Assembly (NCBI GenBank): GCA_964415065.1
Contig: CAYPYX010000001.1
Coordinates: forward strand, 46,922 to 110,921
Reading direction: 5' to 3'
Length of the DNA: 64,000 nt
DNA from: VMCP01 sp964415065
GTDB lineage: Bacteria > Bacteroidota > Bacteroidia > NS11-12g > UBA955
Shown: positions 44,470-53,769 of the stretch, one piece after another
How the letters are laid out: each line of letters opens with the position of its first letter
Position numbering within the stretch: the stretch's first letter is position 1
Made by a program: the position numbers and the translations under genes
Notes under the pieces: model-generated
Databases searched by the model: none
Seen by the model: the letters and a program-made list of their open reading frames with translations, nothing else
Told to the model about the DNA's origin: nothing

Positions 44470-45388
44470 TCTACCCTTAAATCACTTATTAGGTATAAAA
44501 GGAATGAATGTCAATCAAATTCATTCTATTTTCGAAACAGCACAGGGATTTCATAATTTATTGCAGGCACCAGTTAAAAAAACTCCTGCCTTACGAGATA
44601 TTACCATTGCAAATTTATTTTTCGAAAACTCCACTCGAACCCGAGTTTCTTTTGAACTAGCGGAAAAGAGATTGGGTGCAGATGTAATTAATTTTTCTTC
44701 TTCATCATCTAGCGTAAAGAAAGGTGAAACGTTAATTGATACAGTAAATAACATCTTGAGTATGAAGGTAGACATGGTAGTTATGCGACATCCTGCACCG
44801 GGTGCGTGTAAGTTTCTATCAAAACACATTGATGCTCAAATAGTAAATGCTGGCGACGGAACTCATGAACATCCTACGCAAGCCTTATTGGATGCATTTT
44901 CCATGCATCAAAAATTGGGTGATTTATCAGGTAAAAAAGTAGTGATTGTCGGGGATATTAAACATTCAAGAGTTGCACTAAGCAATATTTACTGTCTTAA
45001 ATTGTTAGGTGCAGAAGTTATGGTTTGTGGTCCTGCTACGTTAATACCCAAATACATTGAAACACTTGGGGTGAAAATTTCACATGACTTAGATGAGGCT
45101 TTAAAATGGGCGGATGTAGCAAACATGCTAAGAATCCAATTAGAGCGTCAAGACGAACGTTATTTTCCTTCAATTCGGGAATATTCAAAATTATTTGGCT
45201 TAACGATGGATCGATTAAATCAAGCAAATCCCGAATTGCTAATCATGCATCCAGGCCCAATTAATCGGGGCGTTGAAATTAGTTCAGAAGTGGCAGATTG
45301 CAGTAATAGTATTATTTTAGAACAAGTAGAAAATGGAGTAGCTATTCGAATGGCTGTTTTATTTCTATTGGCACAAAAATCATTATAA
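44462..45388 (+). CDS. pyrB: aspartate carbamoyltransferase catalytic subunit
   Basis: A 308-residue catalytic chain that joins carbamoyl phosphate with aspartate. The carbamoyl-phosphate motif is FFENSTRTRVSFELAE; HPTQALLDAFSMH and VVIVGDIKHSRVALSN follow, and MHPGPINRGVEIS closes the aspartate site. No pyrI subunit is adjacent, so it probably works as an unregulated trimer. Overlaps pyrR by eight bases and shares its last base with the asparaginase start (TAATG). Confidence 0.96.
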   Translation: MNNLPLNHLLGIKGMNVNQIHSIFETAQGFHNLLQAPVKKTPALRDITIANLFFENSTRTRVSFELAEKRLGADVINFSSSSSSVKKGETLIDTVNNILSMKVDMVVMRHPAPGACKFLSKHIDAQIVNAGDGTHEHPTQALLDAFSMHQKLGDLSGKKVVIVGDIKHSRVALSNIYCLKLLGAEVMVCGPATLIPKYIETLGVKISHDLDEALKWADVANMLRIQLERQDERYFPSIREYSKLFGLTMDRLNQANPELLIMHPGPINRGVEISSEVADCSNSIILEQVENGVAIRMAVLFLLAQKSL

Positions 45389-46386
45389 TGAATCCAATTT
45401 TAGTAGAGTTAAGAAGAGCAGATGTACTTGAGAGTTTTCACAGAGGGGTAATCTGCGTTGTGGATGAAAACAATCAAATTATTTATTCTAAGGGTGATGT
45501 AGAACAAATTTGTTATCCCAGAAGTGCTATGAAATTTTTTCAGCATATTCCTTTGATTACATCTGGAATTTTTGATTCTTACGGATTCACCCCTGAACAA
45601 CTTGCCGTAATGTGTGGTTCTCATAATGGTGAATCAACGCATACTCAAGTAGTAAATACTATTTTAGACACCATACATTTAAATGAATCCAATTTAAAAT
45701 GCGGTGCACAACCACCATCCTTAAAAAAGGATTACCACCAATTAATACGAGAAAATAAGGATCCACAACCCATACACAATAATTGCAGTGGAAAGCATGC
45801 TGGTTTTTTAGCTTGGTCTACCTATAAAAATGAAGATTTGGATTCTTATTTGTCGCCAGAACATCCTTTGCAACTAGAAATAAGAACTGTAGTATCTCAG
45901 TTTTACGAATTATCATCGGATCAGTTGCATTTAGGAATGGATGGATGTAGCGCACCCACATTTGCAATGCCTGTATTCAATCAAGCCATTGCATTCAAAA
46001 ACTTAGTCTGCCCTCCATCGAGTTTCGACGATAAAACCAAGCTGGCTGCTAAACGCATTGTTACTGCTGTAACTGAATTCCCTGAAATGGTGGCAGGTAC
46101 ACAGAGATATTGTACGGATTTGATGCGAATTACACGAGGTAGAATTGTGGGAAAAACTGGCGCTGATGGCGTTTATTGTATAGGTATTCCGGAAAAAAAA
46201 TGGGGTATAGCTATTAAAATTGACGATGGGAAAATGGGTCCACAATATCAAGTTGCACAAGAACTACTTAAAAAATTGGACTTGATTTCACAGGAAGAAA
46301 TAGCGGAATTGGAAAAATACCGTGAATTTGAAATGAAAAATTTTGCAGGAAATATTACAGGTAAATCCATAGTAGTAAATCTTTAA
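45388..46386 (+). CDS. L-asparaginase, rhizobial (class 3) type
   Basis: A 332-residue asparaginase of the Rhizobium etli-type II family, related to serine beta-lactamase-like folds rather than to E. coli AnsA/AnsB. Key sites: an SxxK motif at S46-A-M-K49, MCGSHNGEST, the zinc-ligand block NNCSGKHAGF, GMDGCSAPTF, and GKTGADGVYCIGI. It hydrolyses asparagine to aspartate and ammonia. The start shares a base with the pyrB stop, so translation is coupled; the aspartate it makes is a PyrB substrate. Cytosolic, no signal peptide. Confidence 0.88.
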   Translation: MNPILVELRRADVLESFHRGVICVVDENNQIIYSKGDVEQICYPRSAMKFFQHIPLITSGIFDSYGFTPEQLAVMCGSHNGESTHTQVVNTILDTIHLNESNLKCGAQPPSLKKDYHQLIRENKDPQPIHNNCSGKHAGFLAWSTYKNEDLDSYLSPEHPLQLEIRTVVSQFYELSSDQLHLGMDGCSAPTFAMPVFNQAIAFKNLVCPPSSFDDKTKLAAKRIVTAVTEFPEMVAGTQRYCTDLMRITRGRIVGKTGADGVYCIGIPEKKWGIAIKIDDGKMGPQYQVAQELLKKLDLISQEEIAELEKYREFEMKNFAGNITGKSIVVNL

Positions 46387-46476
46387 TTACCGGTAATTTA
46401 CTATCTTCGGAAAAACAGAATTGGTAAAATTCATCAGCTAATGGTGAATTCATTCTAAAATTGTATTCATTCAAAT

Positions 46477-48210
46477 ATGAAAATTATACTAGGATTCGGC
46501 TTGTGTATTTTACTTACAAGTAATACATTGGCTCAAAATCGACTCATCAAACCTTTATCTCATATCGAAGATAGAATGATTGCATTAGATCCTACATTAA
46601 TTGAGAGTTTTCGTTACAATAATCAGAATCTCGAATTAATGTCAGGATTGTTGAATAAAGAAGAACAACTTTATTCCGATATTTCAGTAAAAAATAGAGG
46701 AATAGATCAACAGAGTTTCTTTCGTAAATACAGCCCTGAATATTTTATTCAATATATAAAAATTGAACCTCTTTCTAAAAATCCTTCTATTAAAAAAAAC
46801 AACCTTCAAAAAATTCATGATCTTGGATTTTTGAATAATCCATTTCGTTTTTATTCTTGGGAAAGTGAAGATAAACAGGATTATATTGTTGTAAATCCTT
46901 TGTTCGATATGTCTTTTACCCCACAGTTTGATCGTTTCTCTAGCTCGTTGTTAAACGGTAAAGGAATTGAAGTTTACGGTCAAATTGGTCCCAAAATTGC
47001 CTTCCACACAATCGCTAGTGATTATCAATTAAATCCCATAAATTCAATTGGGATGTATAGAAAACAAAATCGTGCGTTACCTGGAAATGGATTCGTAAAT
47101 ACCAATTTTCTAGGCTACTTGGATTATTTCTACGCAACGGGTTATGTTAACACATTAATTGCAGAAAAAAAATCTAAAGTTAATCCGAAAAATACGATAT
47201 ACTCAATCCATGCAACATTTGGTCATGATAAGCAGTTCATAGGTTCTGGTTTTAGAAGTATGATTTTGTCCAATTTTGCACCTCCAAGTCTGTTTTTACA
47301 ACTGAATTACAGACTGGGTCCTTTCAAGTATCAAAATTTATTTAAGGAGTTAGTAAGGGATTTAACTAAAGATACTTTTAAAACTTACAATAAAAAATAT
47401 TTAGCCATGCACAGAGGAGCCCTCGAATTCAAATCAATAGGTTTGGAGTTAGGTGTTTCTGAATCTGTAGTTCATTATCGTCCAGATAATTCTTTCGATT
47501 TAAATTATTTAAATCCAATTATTTTTTACCGAGGAATAGAACGGGAACTAGGCTCCAGTGATAATGCATTAATTGCCCTTGATTTCTCATTTAAACGTAA
47601 ACGTTGGAATACATATGGTCAACTGCTCATGGATGAATTCAACACTAATTATTTATTAACCAATAGAAAGCACTCGTACAACAAATTTGCTTACCAACTT
47701 GGAGCATACTGGAGTCCCCAAATAAAATATATCAAACAAAGTTACTTTCAAATGGAATGGAATTCGGTTAGACCGTTTACTTATTCGCATTACTCATCCA
47801 GTAATTATGCTCATTATGGACAAGCTTTAGCACATCCATTAGAAAGTAATTTTCGGGAATTTGTGTTTAGAACATTTATAATTCCAGATCAGTTCAGAAA
47901 ATGGTCAATCAAAAATACTTTCATCGTTTACAATAAAGGATTAAACATAGGAAAAGATAATTACGGATCAGATTTGAGATTAAATTATCAAAAAGCTATT
48001 GATCTAAAAAATGCTCCGATGTTACAAGGAAATTTATTGAACGGAATAAATAACCAATTAGTTTTAAAGTATCTAGCTTCAGAAAGTTTCCATATTGAAG
48101 GTCTTTTCAATTATGAACGATTACACGGGGCTTTAAATAGTTCGTTTAGGTATTTGGGAATTGGTATACGATGGAATTTCTTAGATTCCAAAGATGGATA
48201 CATGCTCTAA
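46477..48210 (+). CDS. RemB / Wzi-like outer-membrane beta-barrel
   Basis: A 577-residue exported protein with a signal peptide (about 1-19, cleavage near TLAQ). After an N-terminal region of about 130 residues there are many alternating aromatic strands, ending in a C-terminal strand SSFRYLGIGIRWNFL, as in outer-membrane barrels. The segment FGHDKQFIGSGFRSMILSN and the later LNPIIFYRGIERELGSSDNALI match Bacteroidota RemB/Wzi-like proteins, linked to gliding motility and capsule attachment. TATCTTCG lies 68 bases upstream. Probably transcribed apart from the pyr genes (90-base gap). Confidence 0.75.
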   Translation: MKIILGFGLCILLTSNTLAQNRLIKPLSHIEDRMIALDPTLIESFRYNNQNLELMSGLLNKEEQLYSDISVKNRGIDQQSFFRKYSPEYFIQYIKIEPLSKNPSIKKNNLQKIHDLGFLNNPFRFYSWESEDKQDYIVVNPLFDMSFTPQFDRFSSSLLNGKGIEVYGQIGPKIAFHTIASDYQLNPINSIGMYRKQNRALPGNGFVNTNFLGYLDYFYATGYVNTLIAEKKSKVNPKNTIYSIHATFGHDKQFIGSGFRSMILSNFAPPSLFLQLNYRLGPFKYQNLFKELVRDLTKDTFKTYNKKYLAMHRGALEFKSIGLELGVSESVVHYRPDNSFDLNYLNPIIFYRGIERELGSSDNALIALDFSFKRKRWNTYGQLLMDEFNTNYLLTNRKHSYNKFAYQLGAYWSPQIKYIKQSYFQMEWNSVRPFTYSHYSSSNYAHYGQALAHPLESNFREFVFRTFIIPDQFRKWSIKNTFIVYNKGLNIGKDNYGSDLRLNYQKAIDLKNAPMLQGNLLNGINNQLVLKYLASESFHIEGLFNYERLHGALNSSFRYLGIGIRWNFLDSKDGYML

Positions 48211-48217
48211 ACATTCC

Positions 48218-48257
48218 AAAAAAAAGCCGCTAATCTCCAGTGAAATTAACGGCTTTT
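48218..48257 (-). terminator. intrinsic terminator after lepB
   Basis: AAAAGCCG and CGGCTTTT form the stem with a partly paired ATTAG/CTAAT segment above it. Read on the minus strand, the hairpin runs into eight T residues. It sits 20 bases after the lepB stop and may work weakly on the plus strand for the barrel gene. Confidence 0.75.
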
Positions 48258-48276
48258 GAATCGAATTGATAATTTG

Positions 48277-49821
48277 TTATTCTATTTTTCTAAAAATACG
48301 GTCCCAACGTATCCCTTTAACATCATATAACATATTATTACCCTGAATATTAGGTTCTCCAATTTCATTGATATTGATTACTTTCTTCAGTGAGAAGAAT
48401 GTGAATAATGGTTTTCCTAAAATATGATCTTCAGGTACATATCCCCAATAACGAGAATCACTGCTATTATATCGGTTATCGCCCATCATCCAATAATAAC
48501 CCATTTTAAAGGTGTATTTCTTTATTTCTGAACCACTACCACCTTGTGTATAAAATTTCCCGCCTTGTTCAACAATATTCGCTTTTTCATACACGTTGAT
48601 TGCCGCTTTAAACCAATCCCAGTTATTTTTAGTTAATTCTATTGTTTCGCCTCTCTTGGGAAGATAGAACGGACCGTAATTATTTAAATCCCACTGATGT
48701 TTTAAATAAGTTGTGTTGGCCGTATCAGGGAAAAGATGTCGATCATAACCTTCATCTACGATATCTTCAAAAACTGCCGCCACAGAACCGTGTTTTTTAA
48801 TATTTTTAACATTATCAGGCCACGTGTAAATATGATAAGGAATCAGCATTTGACCCGCTTTTTGTGTATTTTTCAAGATTTCTGGAGCAACGCGATACGG
48901 AATAGTAAAATCTCCCAAATTGTGCTCTAATAAAAATTCCTGAGAAATATAATCTTTCATCAATAATAAGTAACGTTTTTGTTGCTTATCTACAACAGGT
49001 AATGGTTTATTATTGATATATACTTGACCTCTTCTTATGAATATTGAATCCCCGGGAATACCGATACAACGTTTAACATAGTTGTCTTTTTTATCTGTTG
49101 GGAAACCTTCATCTGCTGGCCAATTGAATACAATGATATCGTTATTTTTAATGGTATACCATCCTGGCAAGCGCATGTATGGAAACTCTACCAAATCAGT
49201 ATACGCTTTAATTCCCGCAATTTCCTTTGGAGCTAGAACAGGAACTGAAATGGGTGTCATAGGAATTCTCATTCCTATATTAGTTCTACTCACCACCAAG
49301 TGATCGCCGACCATTAAATTCGATTCCATAGAAGGCGTTGGAATTTGATACAAATCAAAAAATAATGCTCTCATTCCACCGGCAACATAAACGGCAAATA
49401 ATATGGCATCCGCCCATTCTCTGGATGCAGTAGATTTTACTAAATTTTCTTTTCTCCAGGTTTTTTCTCCCGCTTTACCAACAAATTTTAGCGATTTGTC
49501 AAACAACAAATAGGGGAAATACGCAAAAGTCAATATGATCCCAACAGCCTGTTCCCAAAATTTAGTTTTATCAAAACTACGAAGCAAATCCAACTTTATA
49601 TTGAAACTAAATAAGATATTCAATCCCGGAATTACCATTCCAATCATATACCATTTTGGACGTCCTACAAGTTGAATCCAATACCACCAGTTCAGAATGG
49701 GCACCCAAGCAAGAATGGGATTTAATCCTGCTAGTTTAAACATTCTCGACAATCCTAAGCGTGTCAAAATAAAAGCCGTTGACCAAATGGCAAGAAAAAT
49801 GGATAGATTATAACTGTTCAT
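48277..49821 (-). CDS. lepB: signal peptidase I with N-terminal membrane extension
   Basis: A 514-residue leader peptidase. An N-terminal region (about 1-125) with four hydrophobic segments, including a DUF5684-like VPILNWWYWIQLVGRPKWYMI, precedes the usual anchor helix (about 137-157). The catalytic dyad is S164 in PTPSMESNLM and K250 in NYVKRCIGIPGDSI; a typical C-terminal GDNRYNSSDSRYWGYVP box follows. The long spacer between the boxes (about 270-410) is usual in Bacteroidota. 59 bases after dapB on the same strand. Confidence 0.93.
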   Translation of the reverse strand: MNSYNLSIFLAIWSTAFILTRLGLSRMFKLAGLNPILAWVPILNWWYWIQLVGRPKWYMIGMVIPGLNILFSFNIKLDLLRSFDKTKFWEQAVGIILTFAYFPYLLFDKSLKFVGKAGEKTWRKENLVKSTASREWADAILFAVYVAGGMRALFFDLYQIPTPSMESNLMVGDHLVVSRTNIGMRIPMTPISVPVLAPKEIAGIKAYTDLVEFPYMRLPGWYTIKNNDIIVFNWPADEGFPTDKKDNYVKRCIGIPGDSIFIRRGQVYINNKPLPVVDKQQKRYLLLMKDYISQEFLLEHNLGDFTIPYRVAPEILKNTQKAGQMLIPYHIYTWPDNVKNIKKHGSVAAVFEDIVDEGYDRHLFPDTANTTYLKHQWDLNNYGPFYLPKRGETIELTKNNWDWFKAAINVYEKANIVEQGGKFYTQGGSGSEIKKYTFKMGYYWMMGDNRYNSSDSRYWGYVPEDHILGKPLFTFFSLKKVININEIGEPNIQGNNMLYDVKGIRWDRIFRKIE

Positions 49822-49880
49822 TTAAGTAGTTTACTTATTTAAAATTTGATGTTCCAAATTAACACTATTTATATGTAAAG

Positions 49881-50624
49881 TCATAGACTCAACATATTTG
49901 ACATGTTAAACACTCCTTTTTTATCGACTAACCACTCGGCCGCTAATACTGAACCCAATGCGAATCCTAACCTGCTTTTTGCGTCGTGACGAATTTCAAT
50001 AGAATCTACTTCACTTTCATATTTAATGATATGCGTACCTGGAACATCTGGGAGTCGTTCCGCTAAAATAGGTAGTTCACCCTTAAGATTCATTTGATTA
50101 CTGCTGTTTTGATTCAATTCATCGGCATTTTCCAATAACTTCCAATCTTGAATCAATTCACTTTTGTTGATTATTCCTTCAGCAAGTGTGATTGCGGTTC
50201 CAGATGGCGCATCTTTCTTTTCCGTATGATGAATTTCGGTCATACTTACCGCATATGGATGTTTATTCATCAATTCAGCTAACACTTTGTTTAACTGAAA
50301 AAATAGATTAACCCCAATACTAAAATTTGTGGCATAAAACAAAGATCCGTTGTTGCGAGAAACATAATCGTTTACAGAATCAAAATCCTGATACCATCCT
50401 GTGGTTCCCACAACTATAGGAATGTTCAAATTTACAGCATGATTAATGTGTTTAACTGCTAGTTCAGGCGAAGTAAACTCTATAGCAACATCCACATTTA
50501 TATCTTGAGATTGTTCAAAGGGGGTATCAGCATCAAACTTGTGTGTGACTTGATGTCCTCTTTCAATACATATTTTTTCAATGGTTTTACCCATTTTACC
50601 GTAACCAATAATAGCAATATTCAC
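49881..50624 (-). CDS. dapB: 4-hydroxy-tetrahydrodipicolinate reductase
   Basis: A 247-residue NAD(P)H-dependent enzyme of diaminopimelate synthesis. The nucleotide loop is IIGYGKMGKTIE; VGTTGWYQ and TNFSIGVNLFFQ line the site, and the catalytic motif EIHHTEKKDAPSGTA carries the His-Lys pair. GTG start at 50624, with an exact -7 box ending four bases before it, so the mRNA is probably leaderless. Precedes lepB. Confidence 0.95.
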   Translation of the reverse strand: MNIAIIGYGKMGKTIEKICIERGHQVTHKFDADTPFEQSQDINVDVAIEFTSPELAVKHINHAVNLNIPIVVGTTGWYQDFDSVNDYVSRNNGSLFYATNFSIGVNLFFQLNKVLAELMNKHPYAVSMTEIHHTEKKDAPSGTAITLAEGIINKSELIQDWKLLENADELNQNSSNQMNLKGELPILAERLPDVPGTHIIKYESEVDSIEIRHDAKSRLGFALGSVLAAEWLVDKKGVFNMSNMLSL

Positions 50625-50628
50625 AGCA

Positions 50629-50636
50629 CAAAAATA
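50629..50636 (-). promoter_or_regulatory. -7 promoter box for dapB, four bases before the GTG
   Basis: TATTTTTG on the minus strand matches TAnnTTTG exactly. Only four bases separate it from the GTG start, so the transcript should start at or within the first codon. Confidence 0.5.
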
Positions 50637-50711
50637 GTTCTATCGTAATTAAAAAGTGAACCAAGGTTTTTAAATCCAGTAAAATTTCGGTTTTTTGCAA
50701 CCATATTTAAC

Positions 50712-51728
50712 ATGAAGAATAAGTGGGTTAAAGGATTTATAGCATTATCAATAATTTTATTATTGTCTTTTTTATGGCTTTTTGTATTCCAGAAAGTACG
50801 TATGACCAATGAAAATTCTCAAAATCAATCCAGATTTACGTTAAGAATTGATTCGGATTGGACGAATGATCAATTGAATTCATGTGTAACGGATAGCTTG
50901 GGAGTATATCTACCGGGTGGTATTTCTTTTTGGCTGAACTTACTAGGTTATAAAATCACTCCGTGCAAAATAGAAATTGAGAATAAAGAATCTTCGTTCT
51001 CGGTCTTAAAAAAAATACACCAAAGCAGAAATCAGACAGTTAATTTAGTTATACGTTCGTCTCATTTTAAAGAAGGATTTTGCAAAACCATAAACAACCA
51101 AATAGTTCTTAAAACGCAACATTTGGAATCCTTCTTAAGTGATAGTCATACTATTGAAAATAAAACAATTACACCTACAAACTGGCCAATATATATCATT
51201 CCAAATACTTACAACATTCGATATAATGTATCCATTCAAGATTTCTTTAAACGGATGATTCGAGAATCAAATTCCTTTTGGAACTCAAATCGAATTCAAA
51301 AATTGCAGGCTCAAAATTTAACCGTATTGGAAGCTGTAACAATTGCAAGTATTGTAGAAAAGGAGAGTAGTAAAAAAGACGAATTTGAAAATATTGCGGG
51401 TGTTTATTTAAATCGTTATCGAAAAAACATGAAGCTTCAAGCTGATCCAACCATTGTTTTTATTAAAGGGAAAGCAGAGCGTGTTTTACAAGTTGATACT
51501 AAAATTGAATCTCCATACAACACATATCTATATAAGGGATTGCCACCTGGTCCAATTTGTATACCATCCATTAATGCAATTGATGCTGTTTTAAATTACA
51601 CCCAACATGATTTTATCTATTTCTGCGCGAAAGCAGATTTTTCAGGTTATCATATTTTCGAATCTGATTATTCACGTCATTTACAAAACGCGAGAAAATT
51701 CCATAATGCATTGAACAGACAGAAATAA
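50712..51728 (+). CDS. mltG: endolytic murein transglycosylase MltG
   Basis: A 338-residue single-pass inner-membrane enzyme that cuts nascent glycan strands. One helix near 9-30 (ALSIILLLSFLWLFVF), then a LysM-like region and the YceG/MltG catalytic domain. The catalytic Glu lies in SIVEKESSKKDEF; LQADPTIVF, SPYNTYLYKGLPPGPI and FCAKADFSGYHIFES are the usual downstream motifs. Divergent from dapB with an 87-base gap. No clear -7 box for it was found. Confidence 0.93.
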   Translation: MKNKWVKGFIALSIILLLSFLWLFVFQKVRMTNENSQNQSRFTLRIDSDWTNDQLNSCVTDSLGVYLPGGISFWLNLLGYKITPCKIEIENKESSFSVLKKIHQSRNQTVNLVIRSSHFKEGFCKTINNQIVLKTQHLESFLSDSHTIENKTITPTNWPIYIIPNTYNIRYNVSIQDFFKRMIRESNSFWNSNRIQKLQAQNLTVLEAVTIASIVEKESSKKDEFENIAGVYLNRYRKNMKLQADPTIVFIKGKAERVLQVDTKIESPYNTYLYKGLPPGPICIPSINAIDAVLNYTQHDFIYFCAKADFSGYHIFESDYSRHLQNARKFHNALNRQK

Positions 51729-51861
51729 ATTCAGCATAGATGTTGGAAATTTTAACTGTTAAATGAGGGAACCTATTGAATTCAATATCGTTTTAACTAA
51801 TTTAACTTTATCGTTATATTAAGATAAATACTTATTCTGATTAAAAGAATTCGTATTACAC

Positions 51862-51896
51862 AAAAAAATCCTCAGAAGATTACTCAACTGAGGATT
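51862..51896 (-). terminator. intrinsic terminator after the CxxCH T9SS protein
   Basis: ATCCTCAG and CTGAGGAT are perfect arms around a 12-base loop; on the minus strand the hairpin runs into seven T residues. It lies 43 bases after the stop of the minus-strand gene. The plus-strand mltG end is 133 bases away. Confidence 0.75.
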
Positions 51897-51938
51897 AGTT
51901 TCTCATTCAAGGTTAAGGGTATCAAACCCTAAATATTT

Positions 51939-52733
51939 TTAATCAATTACTATCTTCAAAGTGGATTTATTTATGGAATTCATTCCCCAAACATTCAAGA
52001 TATAAGTTCCAGAACGAAGTCCATTTAAAGTATACAAATGGTTGTTGGTTTCAATTGATTTCACCAATTTTCCGGAAACATCCCACACTAAAATCCGTTT
52101 TAATTCTTGATTCGCCTTTATTACTGAATTGTCAGCGTCAAAGAATACCTTGAATTCATTGACAGCAATTTTATCCGTACCATTGGTAGGACTTTCTGTT
52201 AATTTAATATTTTTAGTAGCAACGAAATCACCATTGTCAGAATTATTTCCATTAGAAATTACAGATGCAGTGTACATGGTTATTTCACCAGCTCCAGCTG
52301 CAGGTGATGTCCATTCTATGGTCCAAGAAGCGCTTTGAGAAGTAGTCGCAGGAGAAGTGTGTCCCCAAATTTGAGCTTGACCCGCATTGTATACGGAAGT
52401 TTTTGATGGTGCTGTTCCGTAAGTACCTATTTTTTGGTTACTTGAGTTCATGGCAGTAAATTGAAAACCGTATTTGGATGAATTGCCGCTTGAGTTTACT
52501 GTAATGTTGTATTTGGTATTAGGTATGTAGGATGTAACTGTATTACCATTTAAATCTTTGACCACAATATCCACAGAACCACTCACTTGTGCATTAGAAT
52601 GACATCCGGAGCAATTTCCAGAACTACCTGGGCTTCCAGTTCTATTACCACCTGGGCCAGAAGAATTGGACGACAATACCAGGTAAAACACAGATAAACT
52701 GATGGTTACAAAAGTAATTTTTCTTATTTTCAT
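51939..52733 (-). CDS. T9SS-sorted 'choice-of-anchor V' protein with a CxxCH site
   Basis: A 264-residue secreted protein. A signal peptide (about 1-22) is followed by GPGGNRTGSPGSSGNCSGCHSN, whose CSGCH is a c-type haem-binding CxxCH site, then a Reeler-like beta domain (about 55-180). The C-terminal 70 residues (ELKRILVWDVSGKLVKSIETN, LNGLRSGTYILNVWG) are a T9SS type A tail. One haem could be attached by the Ccm system encoded elsewhere in this window. The ATG at 52733 is chosen because the -7 box lies between it and the ATG at 52778. Confidence 0.78.
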   Translation of the reverse strand: MKIRKITFVTISLSVFYLVLSSNSSGPGGNRTGSPGSSGNCSGCHSNAQVSGSVDIVVKDLNGNTVTSYIPNTKYNITVNSSGNSSKYGFQFTAMNSSNQKIGTYGTAPSKTSVYNAGQAQIWGHTSPATTSQSASWTIEWTSPAAGAGEITMYTASVISNGNNSDNGDFVATKNIKLTESPTNGTDKIAVNEFKVFFDADNSVIKANQELKRILVWDVSGKLVKSIETNNHLYTLNGLRSGTYILNVWGMNSINKSTLKIVID

Positions 52734-52756
52734 ATAAGTTTTATAATTGATTTCCA

Positions 52757-52764
52757 CAAATTTA
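52757..52764 (-). promoter_or_regulatory. -7 promoter box for the CxxCH T9SS protein
   Basis: TAAATTTG on the minus strand matches TAnnTTTG exactly, 23 bases before the ATG at 52733. It lies downstream of the longer in-frame ATG at 52778 and so decides the start. Confidence 0.5.
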
Positions 52765-52829
52765 GACGCATTGTTCATTTTTTTTAAAATATTCGATGAA
52801 TTTTGAACAATTCATCGGTTGCGTTGTAT

Positions 52830-52837
52830 TATTTTTG
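52830..52837 (+). promoter_or_regulatory. -7 promoter box for the nuo operon
   Basis: TATTTTTG matches TAnnTTTG exactly. It ends nine bases before the nuoA ATG at 52847, giving a very short leader, and lies downstream of the in-frame ATG at 52796. It faces the promoter at 52757-52764. Confidence 0.5.
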
Positions 52838-52846
52838 TTGCGAATC

Positions 52847-53212
52847 ATGAACAATCCAGAAAGTTATTTACCCATTCTCATTCAGTTGGGATTTTCTATT
52901 GGTTTTGTAGTGTTGGCTTTAACATTGTCACAACTGCTTGGTCCCAAAAGAAAAACGAAAAAGAAAAACGATAGTTTTGAGTGTGGTATTGAGAGTCAAG
53001 GCGATGCCCGATTCCCAGTTTCAGTAAAATATTTCTTGTCAGCTATACTTTTTGTTTTGTTTGACGTAGAAGTGGTATTCTTTTACCCTTATGCAGTAAA
53101 CTTTAAGGAAATGGGTTGGGAAGGCTTTTTAGCAGTTGTATCTTTTGTAGGATTCTTTTTAACTGGATTCATATACGTTTGGAAAAAAGGTGCCCTTGAG
53201 TGGGAAAAATAA
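52847..53212 (+). CDS. nuoA: NADH-quinone oxidoreductase subunit A
   Basis: A 121-residue complex I membrane subunit with three helices. Motifs: LLGPKRKTKKKNDSFECGIE (the loop with the conserved Cys that changes accessibility with enzyme state), FPVSVKYFLSAILFVLFDVEVVFFYP, and a final helix to GALEWEK. Length from ATG 52847 is normal for NuoA; the in-frame ATG at 52796 would add 17 residues but lies upstream of the -7 box. First gene of an operon of eight. Confidence 0.93.
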   Translation: MNNPESYLPILIQLGFSIGFVVLALTLSQLLGPKRKTKKKNDSFECGIESQGDARFPVSVKYFLSAILFVLFDVEVVFFYPYAVNFKEMGWEGFLAVVSFVGFFLTGFIYVWKKGALEWEK

Positions 53213-53222
53213 TTTATATCAC

Positions 53223-53765
53223 ATGGTAAAAATTGAAAAAGCACCAGAAGGAATTGAAGGACAAGGTTTTTTTGCCACTTCCTTTGATAAGGTAATCGGT
53301 TTAGCTCGAGCAAATTCATTGTGGCCGTTGCCCTTTGCCACATCATGTTGTGGAATTGAATTCATGGCAACCATGGGTTCTAACTATGACTTAGCACGTT
53401 TTGGATCGGAGAGAATGAGTTTCTCACCTAGACAAGCTGATTTGTTGATTGTTGCAGGTACTATTTCCAAAAAACTAGGTCCTGTACTCAAGCAAGTATA
53501 TGATCAAATGGCTGAACCCAAATGGGTATTGTCTGTTGGCGCTTGTGCTTCAAGTGGTGGGATTTTTGATACATACAGCGTTTTACAAGGAATTGATAAT
53601 GTAATTCCCGTCGATGTATATGTTCCTGGTTGTCCACCAAGACCCGAGCAGATCATAGAAGGCATATTGAAAATTCAAGAATTGGCGAAAAACGAAAGTT
53701 TACGTCGTAGAAATTCTGACGAATACAAGAAAATGTTAGAAAGTTACAACATAGAAACCGTATAA
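53223..53765 (+). CDS. nuoB: NADH-quinone oxidoreductase subunit B
   Basis: A 180-residue peripheral subunit carrying the terminal 4Fe-4S cluster N2. The Cys ligands are visible as the adjacent pair in ATSCCGIEFMA, the Cys in VGACASSGGIF and the one in VPGCPPRPEQI. ATG 53223, ten bases after nuoA, matches the usual start; the ATG at 53190 would overlap nuoA. Confidence 0.95.
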   Translation: MVKIEKAPEGIEGQGFFATSFDKVIGLARANSLWPLPFATSCCGIEFMATMGSNYDLARFGSERMSFSPRQADLLIVAGTISKKLGPVLKQVYDQMAEPKWVLSVGACASSGGIFDTYSVLQGIDNVIPVDVYVPGCPPRPEQIIEGILKIQELAKNESLRRRNSDEYKKMLESYNIETV

Positions 53766-53769
53766 TCCA

